From Planococcus beigongshangi (GTDB taxonomy: Bacteria; Bacillota; Bacilli; Bacillales_A; Planococcaceae): a stretch of DNA of 64,000 bases. Location: positions 62,001 through 126,000 of the forward strand of contig NZ_JADHDU010000005.1 of NCBI RefSeq assembly GCF_016820495.1, written 5' to 3'. Below the pieces are notes generated by a model. The model worked only from the letters and a program-made list of their open reading frames with translations. It was not told the DNA's origin and did not search any database. Positions 46,876-55,146 of this stretch are shown here, one piece after another. The translations under genes and the position numbers were made by a program. Position 1 is the first letter of the stretch. The number at the start of each line of letters is the position of its first letter.

Positions 46876-47598
46876 ATGTTGAGAGATGCATATATCGGTG
46901 AAGAGAAAGTGGCACGGATTTATACGGGGGATAAAATTGTGCATCCGTCGCCAGTTATGGATGGCCTTGTGCTTTGGTATGACTTTATGGGCAGGAAGAA
47001 TAGCGATGCCCAGCGTACAGTTGCGGAGGATTTGAGTGGGAATGGGAATGATGGGACATTGATGAATTTTGCTTATACTGAGGGTAGTGGGTATGAAAAT
47101 GGATTAGTGTTTGACCATGCCGACGACTATGTTCAAAAAGATGTTATTAATCACGGAATAGGAGCGGATAATTTTACTTGCGATATATTATTTAAAGTTA
47201 AGAGTTTTCAAAGTACAGATACGAGTGGTTTAAGTTTGGTTGCTTTTGGGAATTTTACTCCACTGCTATACATTGCTAAAAACGAAAATTCTCTTTATAT
47301 ATATAATGGAGGACGTATTCTAATTGGTCTTAACGCTTTAGTTATAGACAAAATACATCACGTACTTGTGAAAAGGGAATCAAGAGTAATGCATTGCTAT
47401 GTAGATGGAAAGAAAACACAGCAAACCGCTAATGTACCAATAAATATAGTAAACGGAAAGGTGTCAATAGGGCAAAATGGAAATAAATATGACTTTTTCA
47501 ACGGTTTCGTCTATAGCGCCAAAGTCTACAACCGAGCCCTAACGCCTGAAGAAATCGCACACAATTACGCAATGGAAAAGGAGCGCTGGAACCTATGA
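46876..47598 (+). CDS. LamG/concanavalin-like carbohydrate-binding tail protein
   Basis: The 240-residue protein has a short N-terminal tail-binding segment (MLRDAYIGEEKVARIYTGDKIVHPSP) and a jelly-roll lectin domain: GLVLWYDFMGRKN, DLSGNGNDGTL, FVYSAKVYNRALTPEEIAHNY. This is the LamG-like adhesin fold used for host binding. The central part is AT-rich relative to its ends, suggesting exchange of the binding domain. Confidence 0.85.
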   Translation: MLRDAYIGEEKVARIYTGDKIVHPSPVMDGLVLWYDFMGRKNSDAQRTVAEDLSGNGNDGTLMNFAYTEGSGYENGLVFDHADDYVQKDVINHGIGADNFTCDILFKVKSFQSTDTSGLSLVAFGNFTPLLYIAKNENSLYIYNGGRILIGLNALVIDKIHHVLVKRESRVMHCYVDGKKTQQTANVPINIVNGKVSIGQNGNKYDFFNGFVYSAKVYNRALTPEEIAHNYAMEKERWNL

Positions 47599-47819
47599 GA
47601 TTTTGCATCGCAACAATCGCATTCTGGCAAGCCGTCGGATTCGACACGGAATACTGGCGCACATCCACAGACGGAACCAAAGCCATGTGCCATGATAAAT
47701 TCGCTCAGACGCTCGTGGATATTGACAAAAATCCGAATGTGGAGACGTTTGATATTGATTCGGAGGCGTTTCAGCGGGTGATTGAGGATGAGTTTACGGA
47801 GGAGGTGGAAGACGAGTAA
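47595..47819 (+). CDS. Small tail-cassette protein
   Basis: A 74-residue protein (MRFCIATIAFWQAVGFDTEYWRTSTDGTKAMCHDKFA) with an acidic end, overlapping the lectin gene by 4 bases. Similar small proteins follow tail fibres in Gram-positive phages; function unknown. Confidence 0.65.
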   Translation: MRFCIATIAFWQAVGFDTEYWRTSTDGTKAMCHDKFAQTLVDIDKNPNVETFDIDSEAFQRVIEDEFTEEVEDE

Positions 47820-47873
47820 TTGTTGCCTCCCCTTTTATTTATTGGTAGTGTTTTCGTAAAAGGGGATGAGATT

Positions 47874-48626
47874 ATGCATATTTTTGATATTGCAAAATAT
47901 CCGTCAGAAAAAGAGTTTGATGATTTGATTGAAAGTAAGCTTGTTGAATTTCAGAAGATTTATATAGACAATATACCGACAAGCTTTAAAATACTTGAGA
48001 GGTCTCACATGAAAGAACAAGAATATCTTTTTTGGCAAATGGATTTCAACTCTCGTAAGGTAGATCTGGCTCTTACTTATTCATTGCTAAAATATTATTA
48101 TAATCTTGGACTTGCGGATGATATATGGGCTAATGAAAGAAATGTAACTAGTCTAAGATCACTTTATCCAAATTTCGAAATGAAACATCATAGTATGCAA
48201 CACATGTTTAATTTTTATACAGAGAGTTATTACCATCGTTTTTTTGGGCTTGTCGATAATATTTTTCATTTACTCAATATATTTTATGACTGTGACGTGG
48301 AGCCAGGCCCTAACTTTATTAAAAATGTTAGTTCTAGAATCCCTGAAAAGGATATTCTTAGTTTTTTAATAAAAGTTAAAAAGGACCCAGTGTATAATGT
48401 AGCTCAAAATTATCGTAATGCTATCACCCATAACCATCGAGTCAATCAGAGTAAATTAAACTATGTTCAAAGTATCAGGTCTGACGGAGTCAAAGTAAAA
48501 AAGCTAGAAAGAAATGAATATGTGACTACAGAAGAGTTTTATAAAAATATAAACGAGTCGATAGATTTATTAGCTAAGGTTACCGAACATTTAAGACCCA
48601 TCCTGGAAAACGCTAAAACTGATTAA
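47874..48626 (+). CDS. Cthe_2314-like HEPN protein, candidate abortive-infection effector
   Basis: A 250-residue all-helical protein starting MHIFDIAKYPSEKEF behind AAAAGGGGATGAG. Near its C-terminus it has QNYRNAITHNHRVNQ, where R181 and H186 fit the RX4H catalytic motif of HEPN ribonucleases. The overall pattern resembles the Cthe_2314 HEPN family. It is markedly AT-rich and interrupts the tail/receptor cassette, so it looks like a moron acquired separately. Many HEPN proteins cut RNA in antiphage or toxin systems; a fixed antitoxin partner is not visible. Family assignment is moderate and function inferred. Confidence 0.75.
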   Translation: MHIFDIAKYPSEKEFDDLIESKLVEFQKIYIDNIPTSFKILERSHMKEQEYLFWQMDFNSRKVDLALTYSLLKYYYNLGLADDIWANERNVTSLRSLYPNFEMKHHSMQHMFNFYTESYYHRFFGLVDNIFHLLNIFYDCDVEPGPNFIKNVSSRIPEKDILSFLIKVKKDPVYNVAQNYRNAITHNHRVNQSKLNYVQSIRSDGVKVKKLERNEYVTTEEFYKNINESIDLLAKVTEHLRPILENAKTD

Positions 48627-48712
48627 TTTTATTTTTTTGCTATTCAATGTATCAAATCACTCCTTTTGAACAGTATATATAAAGTAAGACTGAAAATAAG
48701 GGGGTGATTACA

Positions 48713-48835
48713 ATGCATGCAAAATACGCAAAATGCAAGAAGTGCGGCTGTTTGGGGGTACTAATCAAGAGGGTTAGCACAATCAGCGGTATTTACAAAT
48801 GCACAAATTGTGAGAAGGAATTCCATTCTCGCTAA
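48713..48835 (+). CDS. Small zinc-ribbon protein
   Basis: A 40-residue protein with CKKCGC and CTNCEKEFHSR, a four-cysteine zinc ribbon (Com-like size). AAGGGGGTG precedes the ATG. Its neighbour upstream is the HEPN gene. Com of Mu is a similar-sized translational activator, but homology is not claimed. Confidence 0.65.
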   Translation: MHAKYAKCKKCGCLGVLIKRVSTISGIYKCTNCEKEFHSR

Positions 48836-48841
48836 AAGAAA

Positions 48842-48869
48842 TAGAGCATCTCTATTGAGGTGCTTTTTT
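48842..48869 (+). terminator. Terminator after the zinc-ribbon gene
   Basis: GAGCATCTC pairs with GAGGTGCT(C), loop TATT, followed by six Ts. Confidence 0.85.
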
Positions 48870-48935
48870 CATTCCCAAAAGAGGAATTCCCTTCCACCTG
48901 TCGAATTATTATTTAGACCAAAAAGGGGGATGGGA

Positions 48936-49466
48936 ATGAGACGACCGAAATTTGATTCGCGTTTGACCGCTTACACTAAAAGAAAACGGCTCCTGAAATT
49001 TGCAGAAGGAACGAGCTTGGAGTTGGCTTCCACAAAGTTTGCCGAATGGATTTTGGTGGACAAGAAACGCACAGAAGGCGATGTACTGCATATTAAAATG
49101 TATTACATGGACGGCACCGGCATTTATCATGCTTACCTGAAAGGCGTATTTGAAAAAGACGCGTTGCTGATCGGGGATGTCGGTGTACTGGAAGGCGAAG
49201 GGTATGCTCCGAAAGGCAAACCGCCATACGGCAAAGGCTACGGCTCAGCCCTCATGCGCACGGCAATTAACGAATGTTATCATCGCGGGATTACAAAGGT
49301 GTACGGCAAAAGGAAATTTCTTACGCCAGAACAAGACAAGCGTCAGTTGAATTATTACAAGAGCTACGATTTTGCCATTGACCCACAAGGACGAATATTC
49401 TTGGAGCTTGGCCCACGTTTTCATCTGATTTCAAGAGATAACGGAAGAACATATGAAGAAGTTTGA
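48936..49466 (+). CDS. GNAT-like acetyltransferase in tail cassette
   Basis: The 176-residue protein starts at ATG 48936 after AAAAGGGGG. The segment GKGYGSALMRTAINECYHRGITKVYGKRK is a GNAT acetyl-CoA-binding loop (R/Q-x-x-G-x-G/A pattern as YGKGYGS) and helix. LNYYKSYDFAID matches the end of the fold. The target is unknown; it could modify a host or phage protein. Its basic N-terminus (MRRPKFDSRLTAYTKRKRLL) is unusual. Confidence 0.68.
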   Translation: MRRPKFDSRLTAYTKRKRLLKFAEGTSLELASTKFAEWILVDKKRTEGDVLHIKMYYMDGTGIYHAYLKGVFEKDALLIGDVGVLEGEGYAPKGKPPYGKGYGSALMRTAINECYHRGITKVYGKRKFLTPEQDKRQLNYYKSYDFAIDPQGRIFLELGPRFHLISRDNGRTYEEV

Positions 49467-49467
49467 A

Positions 49468-49491
49468 GAGTGTCCTTTTGGGCGCTCTTTT
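49468..49491 (+). terminator. Terminator before the tail fibre gene
   Basis: AGAGTGTCC pairs with GGGCGCTCT (with mismatches) and is followed by TTTTT. Confidence 0.8.
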
Positions 49492-49516
49492 TCTATTCCC
49501 GAGAGGAGGAAACAAA

Positions 49517-50467
49517 TTGGTCAATCCATTATTAGAAGAAACCAAACCCAATCCGCTGGTGAAAATCTATGCGGATTTTATTTATTACGGTACGGACTGG
49601 ACAATCGAACGGGTGCCACAGCATCTGCGAGCGGACGTTACAGCCTTACTCGAAACCTACCCAGCTGACCCCTATTTCGACGACCACCGCCATCATATCG
49701 CTGATGTAGACGGTCTGCAGGAGGAACTGGACGGTAAAGTTTTGAAAGTAACAGGAAAAGGCTTGTCTGCAAATGATTACACGACCGCCGAGAAAGAAAA
49801 ACTAGCCGGGGTAGCGCCGAACGCGAATAATTATGCACATCCTGCCAGTCATCCGGCGAGTATGATTACACAGAATGCGACGAATCGGTTTGTGACGGAT
49901 GTTGAAAAGGCTGCCTGGAATGGGAAGTCTGATTTTAGTGGTTCGTATGCAGATTTGTCGAATAAGCCGGTGATTCCTGCGGCAGTTACGTTGAATAATA
50001 CAGTCACATCCACAAGCACCACGCAGGCAGCTACGGCGAATTCCGTTAAAACGGCATACGACCGAGCGCAGGCGGCTTTTCAATCAGCCAGTGATGGGAA
50101 GACGTTACTTGCTAACGCCATTACTGGCAAGGGAGTGGTAGCTAGTGGCGATGATGCGTTTGGGGTGTTGGCTGGGAAGATTGGTAGTATCAGTACGGGT
50201 GTTAAAGTGGTGAAGGGGAGTTTCACAGGCACACACGCTTCTCCGGTTCCTCCTGTTACGGTTCCGTTAGATTTTAACCCAAGTCTTGTATTAATCTCCT
50301 ACAGTGGCTCGTCTATGGTATTTAGCAAATTTGCAAGAGATGGTTATCTTATTGGCAAAAATGGAGTAGGGAATATTGATGCCTTGAGGTTTGAAGAGCT
50401 AGCCTTGGTCATTACACAGAGTCCATATTCCTATGCGGAAACAATATATTGGATAGCAATCGAATAA
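49517..50467 (+). CDS. Tail fibre protein
   Basis: A 316-residue protein from TTG 49517 behind GAGAGGAGG. N-terminal attachment part: VNPLLEETKPNPLVKIYADFIYYGTDWTIERVPQHLRADVTALLETY. The middle contains phage-fibre repeats (GLSANDYTTAEKEKLAGVAPNANNYAHP, HP..H-like spacing, NRFVTDVEKAAWNGKSDFSGSYADLSNKP). A beta-rich C-terminal tip probably determines host range. Confidence 0.85.
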   Translation: MVNPLLEETKPNPLVKIYADFIYYGTDWTIERVPQHLRADVTALLETYPADPYFDDHRHHIADVDGLQEELDGKVLKVTGKGLSANDYTTAEKEKLAGVAPNANNYAHPASHPASMITQNATNRFVTDVEKAAWNGKSDFSGSYADLSNKPVIPAAVTLNNTVTSTSTTQAATANSVKTAYDRAQAAFQSASDGKTLLANAITGKGVVASGDDAFGVLAGKIGSISTGVKVVKGSFTGTHASPVPPVTVPLDFNPSLVLISYSGSSMVFSKFARDGYLIGKNGVGNIDALRFEELALVITQSPYSYAETIYWIAIE

Positions 50468-50473
50468 GAAATC

Positions 50474-50504
50474 TAAAGAGCATCCAGACTGGCGCTCTTT
50501 TTTC
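50474..50504 (+). terminator. Terminator after the tail fibre gene
   Basis: AAAGAGC pairs with GCGCTCTTT region across ATCCAGACTG and runs into TTTTTT. Confidence 0.83.
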
Positions 50505-50560
50505 TATGTCACAAAAGAGAGAATGTTTACTGTGTATCGACAATTGAAGGAAGTGTGTCT

Positions 50561-50986
50561 ATGAGAATTTTTAAATGGCAAACAGAGGAAAAGTTTCTGG
50601 CCAATATGATGCTGCTGAGTAACGGGTTATTCCTGGTGATCAGCGGCTATTATTTTATCGCGGACGGATATAAATCAGCGGCACCGACCTACGAATTAAT
50701 GACAGGCTTGATGCCGCTAGAAGCCTGGGGTGTTGTAATGGCGATTGCAGGCTTGTTCTTGAGTGCAGCAGCTTTCCAGCTCGGAACGATGCGTTATTCT
50801 TCTATGATCGCTGGAGGCGTGCTCGGGGCAGTCATGGTCACACTTTACGCAATGGCATCAGCAGAAGGGGCGACCACATATTTGGTGCCTGTGCGCTATG
50901 CCGTGATGGCTTGTTTTAACTTACTTATTGCTGTGTTAGGGGGAATCGAAGTTTGGAGGATAAAAAAGAGTATGTCACGCCGCTAG
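50561..50986 (+). CDS. Polytopic membrane protein of the lysis region
   Basis: A 141-residue protein with four predicted membrane helices, starting MRIFKWQTEEKFLANMMLLSNGLFLVISG. GAAGGAAG precedes ATG 50561. The frame overlaps the following XhlA-like gene by 34 bases. It may help lysis or be a structural anchor; no family recognised. Confidence 0.68.
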   Translation: MRIFKWQTEEKFLANMMLLSNGLFLVISGYYFIADGYKSAAPTYELMTGLMPLEAWGVVMAIAGLFLSAAAFQLGTMRYSSMIAGGVLGAVMVTLYAMASAEGATTYLVPVRYAVMACFNLLIAVLGGIEVWRIKKSMSRR

Positions 50987-51372
50987 AATTGGAAAGGTCG
51001 CACAATCAATTGCGATCGGATTTGAATAAGAAAATCGGGGCGGTCGATGATAAAGTCGACAACTTGCGAGACATCGTATTACCGATGGTTCAATCTTCCG
51101 AACAGACAGCGGAAAACACCAGGAAAATAGCAGAGTCGATGGAACGTTTTACAGAGGCACAGCGACAAACGAACGGTAAATTCTATCAGAAACTCGGAGA
51201 ACATGATATCACTTTCAAAAGCATTGAAGGTCAGTTCTCAGAAGTCGGCATTAAATTACAGTACCGAGCAGAAGATAAAGCCAATAACGCGAAGATTTGG
51301 GTAGCGATTATCGGTTTGTTCGGCGTCGGCATTACGATGATCTTTCAAGCGGCATCTTATTTATTTAATTAG
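50953..51372 (+). CDS. XhlA-like hemolysin/lysis protein
   Basis: The 139-residue protein begins at TTG 50953, 8 bases after AGGGGGA. A long amphipathic coiled coil precedes a single C-terminal membrane helix (KIWVAIIGLFGVGITMIFQAA). This is the XhlA layout, found just before holin and endolysin in PBSX-type phages. Confidence 0.75.
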   Translation: MEDKKEYVTPLELERSHNQLRSDLNKKIGAVDDKVDNLRDIVLPMVQSSEQTAENTRKIAESMERFTEAQRQTNGKFYQKLGEHDITFKSIEGQFSEVGIKLQYRAEDKANNAKIWVAIIGLFGVGITMIFQAASYLFN

Positions 51373-51386
51373 AAGGAGGAAATCAA

Positions 51387-51680
51387 ATGAAAATCAACTG
51401 GAAAGCACGTTTCAAAAACCCAATATTTATTGTAGGTAAATTTTTGCCGTTTGTTTTATTCGCAGTTCAGGCGTTACTTGCCATCATCAACGTATTCTAT
51501 CCTATTGGTTACGAAATCACGGATGCTATGACTAATGAGGTATTGCGGTGGTTGAACGGGGTGGCAATTGCTTTGCTGACATTATCAGCGCCTATTGATG
51601 ATACAACGGATGGCATTTCCGACTCGCAGCAAGCGCTGAAATACAGCGAGCCGAAGAAAGATGTGGATGGTAGATGGTAG
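51387..51680 (+). CDS. Phage holin (phi LC3-like)
   Basis: A 97-residue protein starting MKINWKARFKNPIFIVGKFLPFVLFAVQALLAIINVF, with a second helix (WLNGVAIALLTLSAPIDDTTDGISDS) and a charged C-terminus, as in phi LC3 family holins. It forms membrane holes that time lysis. It overlaps the endolysin gene by 7 bases. Confidence 0.9.
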   Translation: MKINWKARFKNPIFIVGKFLPFVLFAVQALLAIINVFYPIGYEITDAMTNEVLRWLNGVAIALLTLSAPIDDTTDGISDSQQALKYSEPKKDVDGRW

Positions 51681-52588
51681 TAGCCTTACAAACCTTAATC
51701 GATCGCAGTGTTAAGAACATGGGTACCGGCATCCATCCGCGCGTGAAAGAATATGCAGTCGAACTGATCAGACGAGCCTATAAAGAAGGGATCTATGTCC
51801 AGATCAGTTCCGGCTATCGTTCCCATGCGGAACAGCAGCGTTTATACAATCAGGGGCGCACATCACCAGGGAACATCGTCACCAATGCGAAACCCGGTCA
51901 ATCCATCCACAACTACGGTCTCGCGATCGATTACTTCCTGGTGTCAGACGATGGCAATACGGCTTTGTGGACAGTCAACGCGAAGTGGAGGCGCGTGGCG
52001 GCCATTGCTAAGTCCATGGGCTTTCAGTGGGGCGGTGACTGGAAATCCTTTGTGGATTATCCGCACCTGGATATGCAAAAAAGGCTATCACTCGCTCAAC
52101 TGGCAGCGGGTAAACGTCCGACGATTCCACCACTTTCCAGCAGCACAGATGTCGAGCAAGTATCCAAACCAACCACGCCACTACCGACGAACGTCCTGGG
52201 AACTGTGGAAGTCCTGGTCGATTCACTAAACGTGCGGAATGGTGCAAGCTTTACCGCGAAAGTGGAAGACACTATTAAGCGCGGCGAAACGTACCGTGCC
52301 TATGAGATAAAGAACGGTTTGTATAATCTCGGCGGCAATCAATGGGTATCAGCTGGACCTGCGTATGTGCGGTTTGTTAGAAACCCTGCTTATAAAGATC
52401 CCGCAGCACAAGCAAAGAAGGAGGCGGAGAAATTGGCAAATGAAAAAGCGAAGCAACAGCAACAGAAGGACGAGCAGCATATAAAAAAGGCTATTGAAAA
52501 AGGCATAGTCAATGGCGAGCGAATGAATGAACCGTTGACACGCAGGCAAGGTACGTTAATGATTATGCGGGCACTGGATCAAAAATAA
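51674..52588 (+). CDS. Endolysin: M15 peptidase with SH3 domain
   Basis: The 304-residue endolysin has an N-terminal VanY/CwlK-like L-Ala-D-Glu peptidase: SSGYRSHAEQQRLYNQGR, NAKPGQSIHNYGLAIDYFL (zinc ligands His and Asp) and YPHLDM (third ligand). A Pro/Thr linker and an SH3b wall-binding domain follow (VDSLNVRNGASFTAKVEDTIKRGETYRAYEIKNGLYNLGGNQWVSA). A charged C-terminal helical tail remains unassigned. Confidence 0.92.
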   Translation: MVVALQTLIDRSVKNMGTGIHPRVKEYAVELIRRAYKEGIYVQISSGYRSHAEQQRLYNQGRTSPGNIVTNAKPGQSIHNYGLAIDYFLVSDDGNTALWTVNAKWRRVAAIAKSMGFQWGGDWKSFVDYPHLDMQKRLSLAQLAAGKRPTIPPLSSSTDVEQVSKPTTPLPTNVLGTVEVLVDSLNVRNGASFTAKVEDTIKRGETYRAYEIKNGLYNLGGNQWVSAGPAYVRFVRNPAYKDPAAQAKKEAEKLANEKAKQQQQKDEQHIKKAIEKGIVNGERMNEPLTRRQGTLMIMRALDQK

Positions 52589-52625
52589 TACTGGTTTGAA
52601 TAAGGGCAAACCATAGTATTTATAC

Positions 52626-52670
52626 AAAGCAAAGCCCACCGACTGCGGAAACAGTTAGTGGGCTTTTTTC
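52626..52670 (+). terminator. Terminator after endolysin
   Basis: AAGCCCAC pairs with GTGGGCTT around a structured loop (ACTG/CAGT), then six Ts. It closes the late operon and separates the conversion genes. Confidence 0.9.
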
Positions 52671-52759
52671 TATTTGATAAAGATTTTGTAATTATATTGC
52701 AGCCTTAGTAAGAAGGTGGTAAATTTGTAATGTTACCAATTACACTAAGGGGGAAAATT

Positions 52760-54373
52760 ATGAAGAAAGTAGTAGGCATATTGTTTACAGTTCTGTTATT
52801 GCTGTCGATTGTGTCACCAGCCAGTGCAGCTACATTTAAAGATGTCTCGTCATACAAAGCAGAAATCGGCTACTTAGTCGATAAAAAAATTATCACCGGC
52901 TATCCCGATGGCACATTTAAGCCAACAGCCGATCTGAAACGGCTGAATGCGGTCCAGATGATTCTGCGGGAAAAAGGAATTACTGATTTTACAGCCCCCA
53001 ATCCCGGTTTGACGGATATGAAACCTGGAACTCACGGCTATAAAGAAGTGGCCAAAGCTGTTCAGCTTGGGTTTATCTCAGGGAAAACAGCTGCTAATGG
53101 TACTAAATATTTTGACCCGAATGGCACACTGACACGTGCACAGATGGCAAAAATACTTGCAGAAGGTTATGGACTGAAGAAAACGAAGGACTATACCTTT
53201 TTTGACGTATCGGATAGTCACGGGGCTAAGGATTACATTAGTACCTTGGCAACCGAAAACATTACGACGGGTTTTTTAGATGGCACGTTCAGGCCGAATG
53301 ACAAATTGCAACGTCAGCACTTCGCTGCATTTATGGCGCGATTACTTGACGAAAAATTTAGGACAAAATCGAATCCTCAAATGGAAGTCCACTTTATCGA
53401 TGTGGGACAAGGCGATTCGATCTTGATTCAATCTCCAGAAGGCAAAAACATGTTAGTTGATGCCGGCACTAAAGGTAGCGGAGCAAAAGTAGTCAGCTTC
53501 TTGAAATCAAAAGGAGTTACTACTCTGGATGTTGTAGTGGCTACTCATCCTGATGCCGATCACATTGGTGGATTAGTTCCCGTATTGCAAAACTTTAAAG
53601 TCAATCAATTCATTGATAGCGGTAAAGCGCATACGACAGACACCTATCTCGAATTGCTTCAACTAATTGATACAAAAAATATTCCATTCAAAGTTGCGGC
53701 AACAGGAGATAAAATCACGCTTGGTTCTCTGCTATCGACAACAGTGCTTCATGCAGATTCTTCTGCAAGTGACAACAATGACGCATCAATTGTCTTGCAT
53801 GCTGTATACGGCTCCGTTAGTTTCCTATTAACTGGAGACGCGGATGCGGGTATCGAACAAAAACTTGTGAATAATTACAACGTGAAAAGTACTTATCTGA
53901 AAGCAGGACACCACGGATCAAATACGAGCAGCTCTAAAGCATTTTTGAATGAAGTGAAGCCAGCAGGAACAATCCTTTCTTACGGAAAAGATAATTCGTA
54001 TGGTCATCCGCATTCGGAAGTGGTAGCAAATCTAAAAGCGGTTAATTCAAACATCTATTCTACAGTCAACTCAGGAGATATCACCGTTGTGACAAATGGA
54101 GCAACGCACGCTGTATCTGCAAAACCGTGGGCAGCGCCAGTGACTCCTAAACCAGACCCAACGCCGACACCGAAACCGCCAGCACCAAAACCGCCAGCAC
54201 CAGCACCAAAACCTGACTTCGGATCAGGATTGTATGTTATTCCTGGAGCACCAACAAGCTTCCAGAACTGTACTGCATTAAAAGCTTACTATCCGTTAGG
54301 TGTGAAGAAAGGCCATCCAGCCTACGCTTCCAAACACGATCGTGATAAAGACAACTGGGCGTGTGAATCTTAA
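52760..54373 (+). CDS. S-layer-anchored ComEC-like metallo-beta-lactamase-fold hydrolase with Excalibur domain
   Basis: The 537-residue exported protein starts MKKVVGILFTVLLLLSIVSPASAA, a signal peptide. Three SLH repeats (about 25-200; YLVDKKIITGYPDGTFKP, FDPNGTLTRAQMAKIL, GFLDGTFRPNDKLQRQHFAAFMARLL) bind wall polymer. An MBL-fold domain like that of ComEC follows: HFIDVGQGDSILI, ATHPDADHIGG (ligands near 263-268), LLTGDAD, KAGHHGSNTS and YGHPHSEV. A Pro/Lys linker leads to a C-terminal Excalibur calcium motif (DRDKDNWACE). It lies between endolysin and attR, the conversion-gene site. A surface nuclease or phosphodiesterase role is inferred. Confidence 0.88.
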   Translation: MKKVVGILFTVLLLLSIVSPASAATFKDVSSYKAEIGYLVDKKIITGYPDGTFKPTADLKRLNAVQMILREKGITDFTAPNPGLTDMKPGTHGYKEVAKAVQLGFISGKTAANGTKYFDPNGTLTRAQMAKILAEGYGLKKTKDYTFFDVSDSHGAKDYISTLATENITTGFLDGTFRPNDKLQRQHFAAFMARLLDEKFRTKSNPQMEVHFIDVGQGDSILIQSPEGKNMLVDAGTKGSGAKVVSFLKSKGVTTLDVVVATHPDADHIGGLVPVLQNFKVNQFIDSGKAHTTDTYLELLQLIDTKNIPFKVAATGDKITLGSLLSTTVLHADSSASDNNDASIVLHAVYGSVSFLLTGDADAGIEQKLVNNYNVKSTYLKAGHHGSNTSSSKAFLNEVKPAGTILSYGKDNSYGHPHSEVVANLKAVNSNIYSTVNSGDITVVTNGATHAVSAKPWAAPVTPKPDPTPTPKPPAPKPPAPAPKPDFGSGLYVIPGAPTSFQNCTALKAYYPLGVKKGHPAYASKHDRDKDNWACES

Positions 54374-54615
54374 TGGAAAAAACTCGCTATACGCTTGACC
54401 GCTTGGATGAAGGAATATATGTATTTTTGGAAAAAGGCAACGAAGAAAATCAATTGCTGATTCCCGAATATGAAATCACCACTCCTTTAACCGAAGGAGA
54501 TATTGTTTCAATCGATAAAGAGCAAGAAGGATACACAATCGAAGTGTTAAAAGAAGAAACGACTGATCGAAAAAAACAGGTCAGTGATTTGATCGAAAAA
54601 TTGAAGAATAAATAA
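54373..54615 (+). CDS. DUF3006 partner protein
   Basis: An 80-residue protein (TRYTLDRLDEGIYVFLEKGNEENQLLIPEYEITTPLTEGDIVSI) of the DUF3006 family, which typically accompanies secreted ComEC-like MBL proteins. It overlaps the MBL gene by one base, so the two are co-translated. It has no signal peptide and is likely cytoplasmic; its role is unknown. Confidence 0.88.
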   Translation: MEKTRYTLDRLDEGIYVFLEKGNEENQLLIPEYEITTPLTEGDIVSIDKEQEGYTIEVLKEETTDRKKQVSDLIEKLKNK

Positions 54616-54655
54616 AAATGAGCATGTACCGTCAGTGGTACATGCTTATTTTTGT
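54614..54655 (+). terminator. Terminator of the conversion operon
   Basis: ATGAGCATGTACC pairs with GGTACATGCTTAT around GTCAGT and is followed by TTTTT. Confidence 0.9.
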
Positions 54656-54724
54656 CGATAATCTTGTATGCCTTACTACTTTCAGTTAAAATAAGAACAA
54701 ATGTTCCTGAAAGGAGACGGCAAT

Positions 54725-55096
54725 ATGCCCATGACGCAAGAAGAATTAATGCACTATGAAAACTTGATCTACCTGCCGATGGTCCTCGCTGTGTTAAAAC
54801 AAGACCGTGAGCATTTCGTCGAGATGTCATTCAAATTTGCCAGGCCCTACCAAGAGATTATTGACAACGCGATAAAGGCGGTTGAATCCGACTACAGGTT
54901 CAGCAAGATTTACAACTCGAAACGGTATTACAAGTTAGTTAAGTACGAACAGAACAAGACGAACACAACTTATCAGTGCGCCTTTCGTGGTACAGAAGAA
55001 CGCCTCGCGTATCAGCACGAGGAAATGCGGGACCGGACAGAGAAATTGATCAGCGTGTACTTTTCGAAAAGTGTTGGTGTGAACCCGCTGCCTTGA
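54725..55096 (+). CDS. Hypothetical phage protein near attR
   Basis: A 123-residue charged helical protein (MPMTQEELMHYENLIYLPMVLAVLKQDREHFVEMSFKFARPYQE..). AAAGGAGA precedes ATG 54725. Similar proteins occur beside transcription regulators of Firmicute phages; no function is known. Being the last gene before attR, it may be expressed from the prophage. Confidence 0.7.
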   Translation: MPMTQEELMHYENLIYLPMVLAVLKQDREHFVEMSFKFARPYQEIIDNAIKAVESDYRFSKIYNSKRYYKLVKYEQNKTNTTYQCAFRGTEERLAYQHEEMRDRTEKLISVYFSKSVGVNPLP

Positions 55097-55128
55097 TTGG
55101 TGGAGGGTTTTTATTGATTATTTACAAG

Positions 55129-55146
55129 TCGCACAAATTCTCGCAC
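55129..55146. other. Probable integrase arm-type sites (right)
   Basis: TCGCACA-AATT-CTCGCAC matches the left pair at 14131-14147 in sequence and orientation, differing by one base of spacing. It lies about 120 bp inside attR. Confidence 0.6.

Noticed and set aside
54100..54250. Pro/Lys-rich coding repeat near the end of the MBL gene as a mobile repeat
   Set aside because: It is a low-complexity protein linker (PKPPAP units) explained by the domain architecture.
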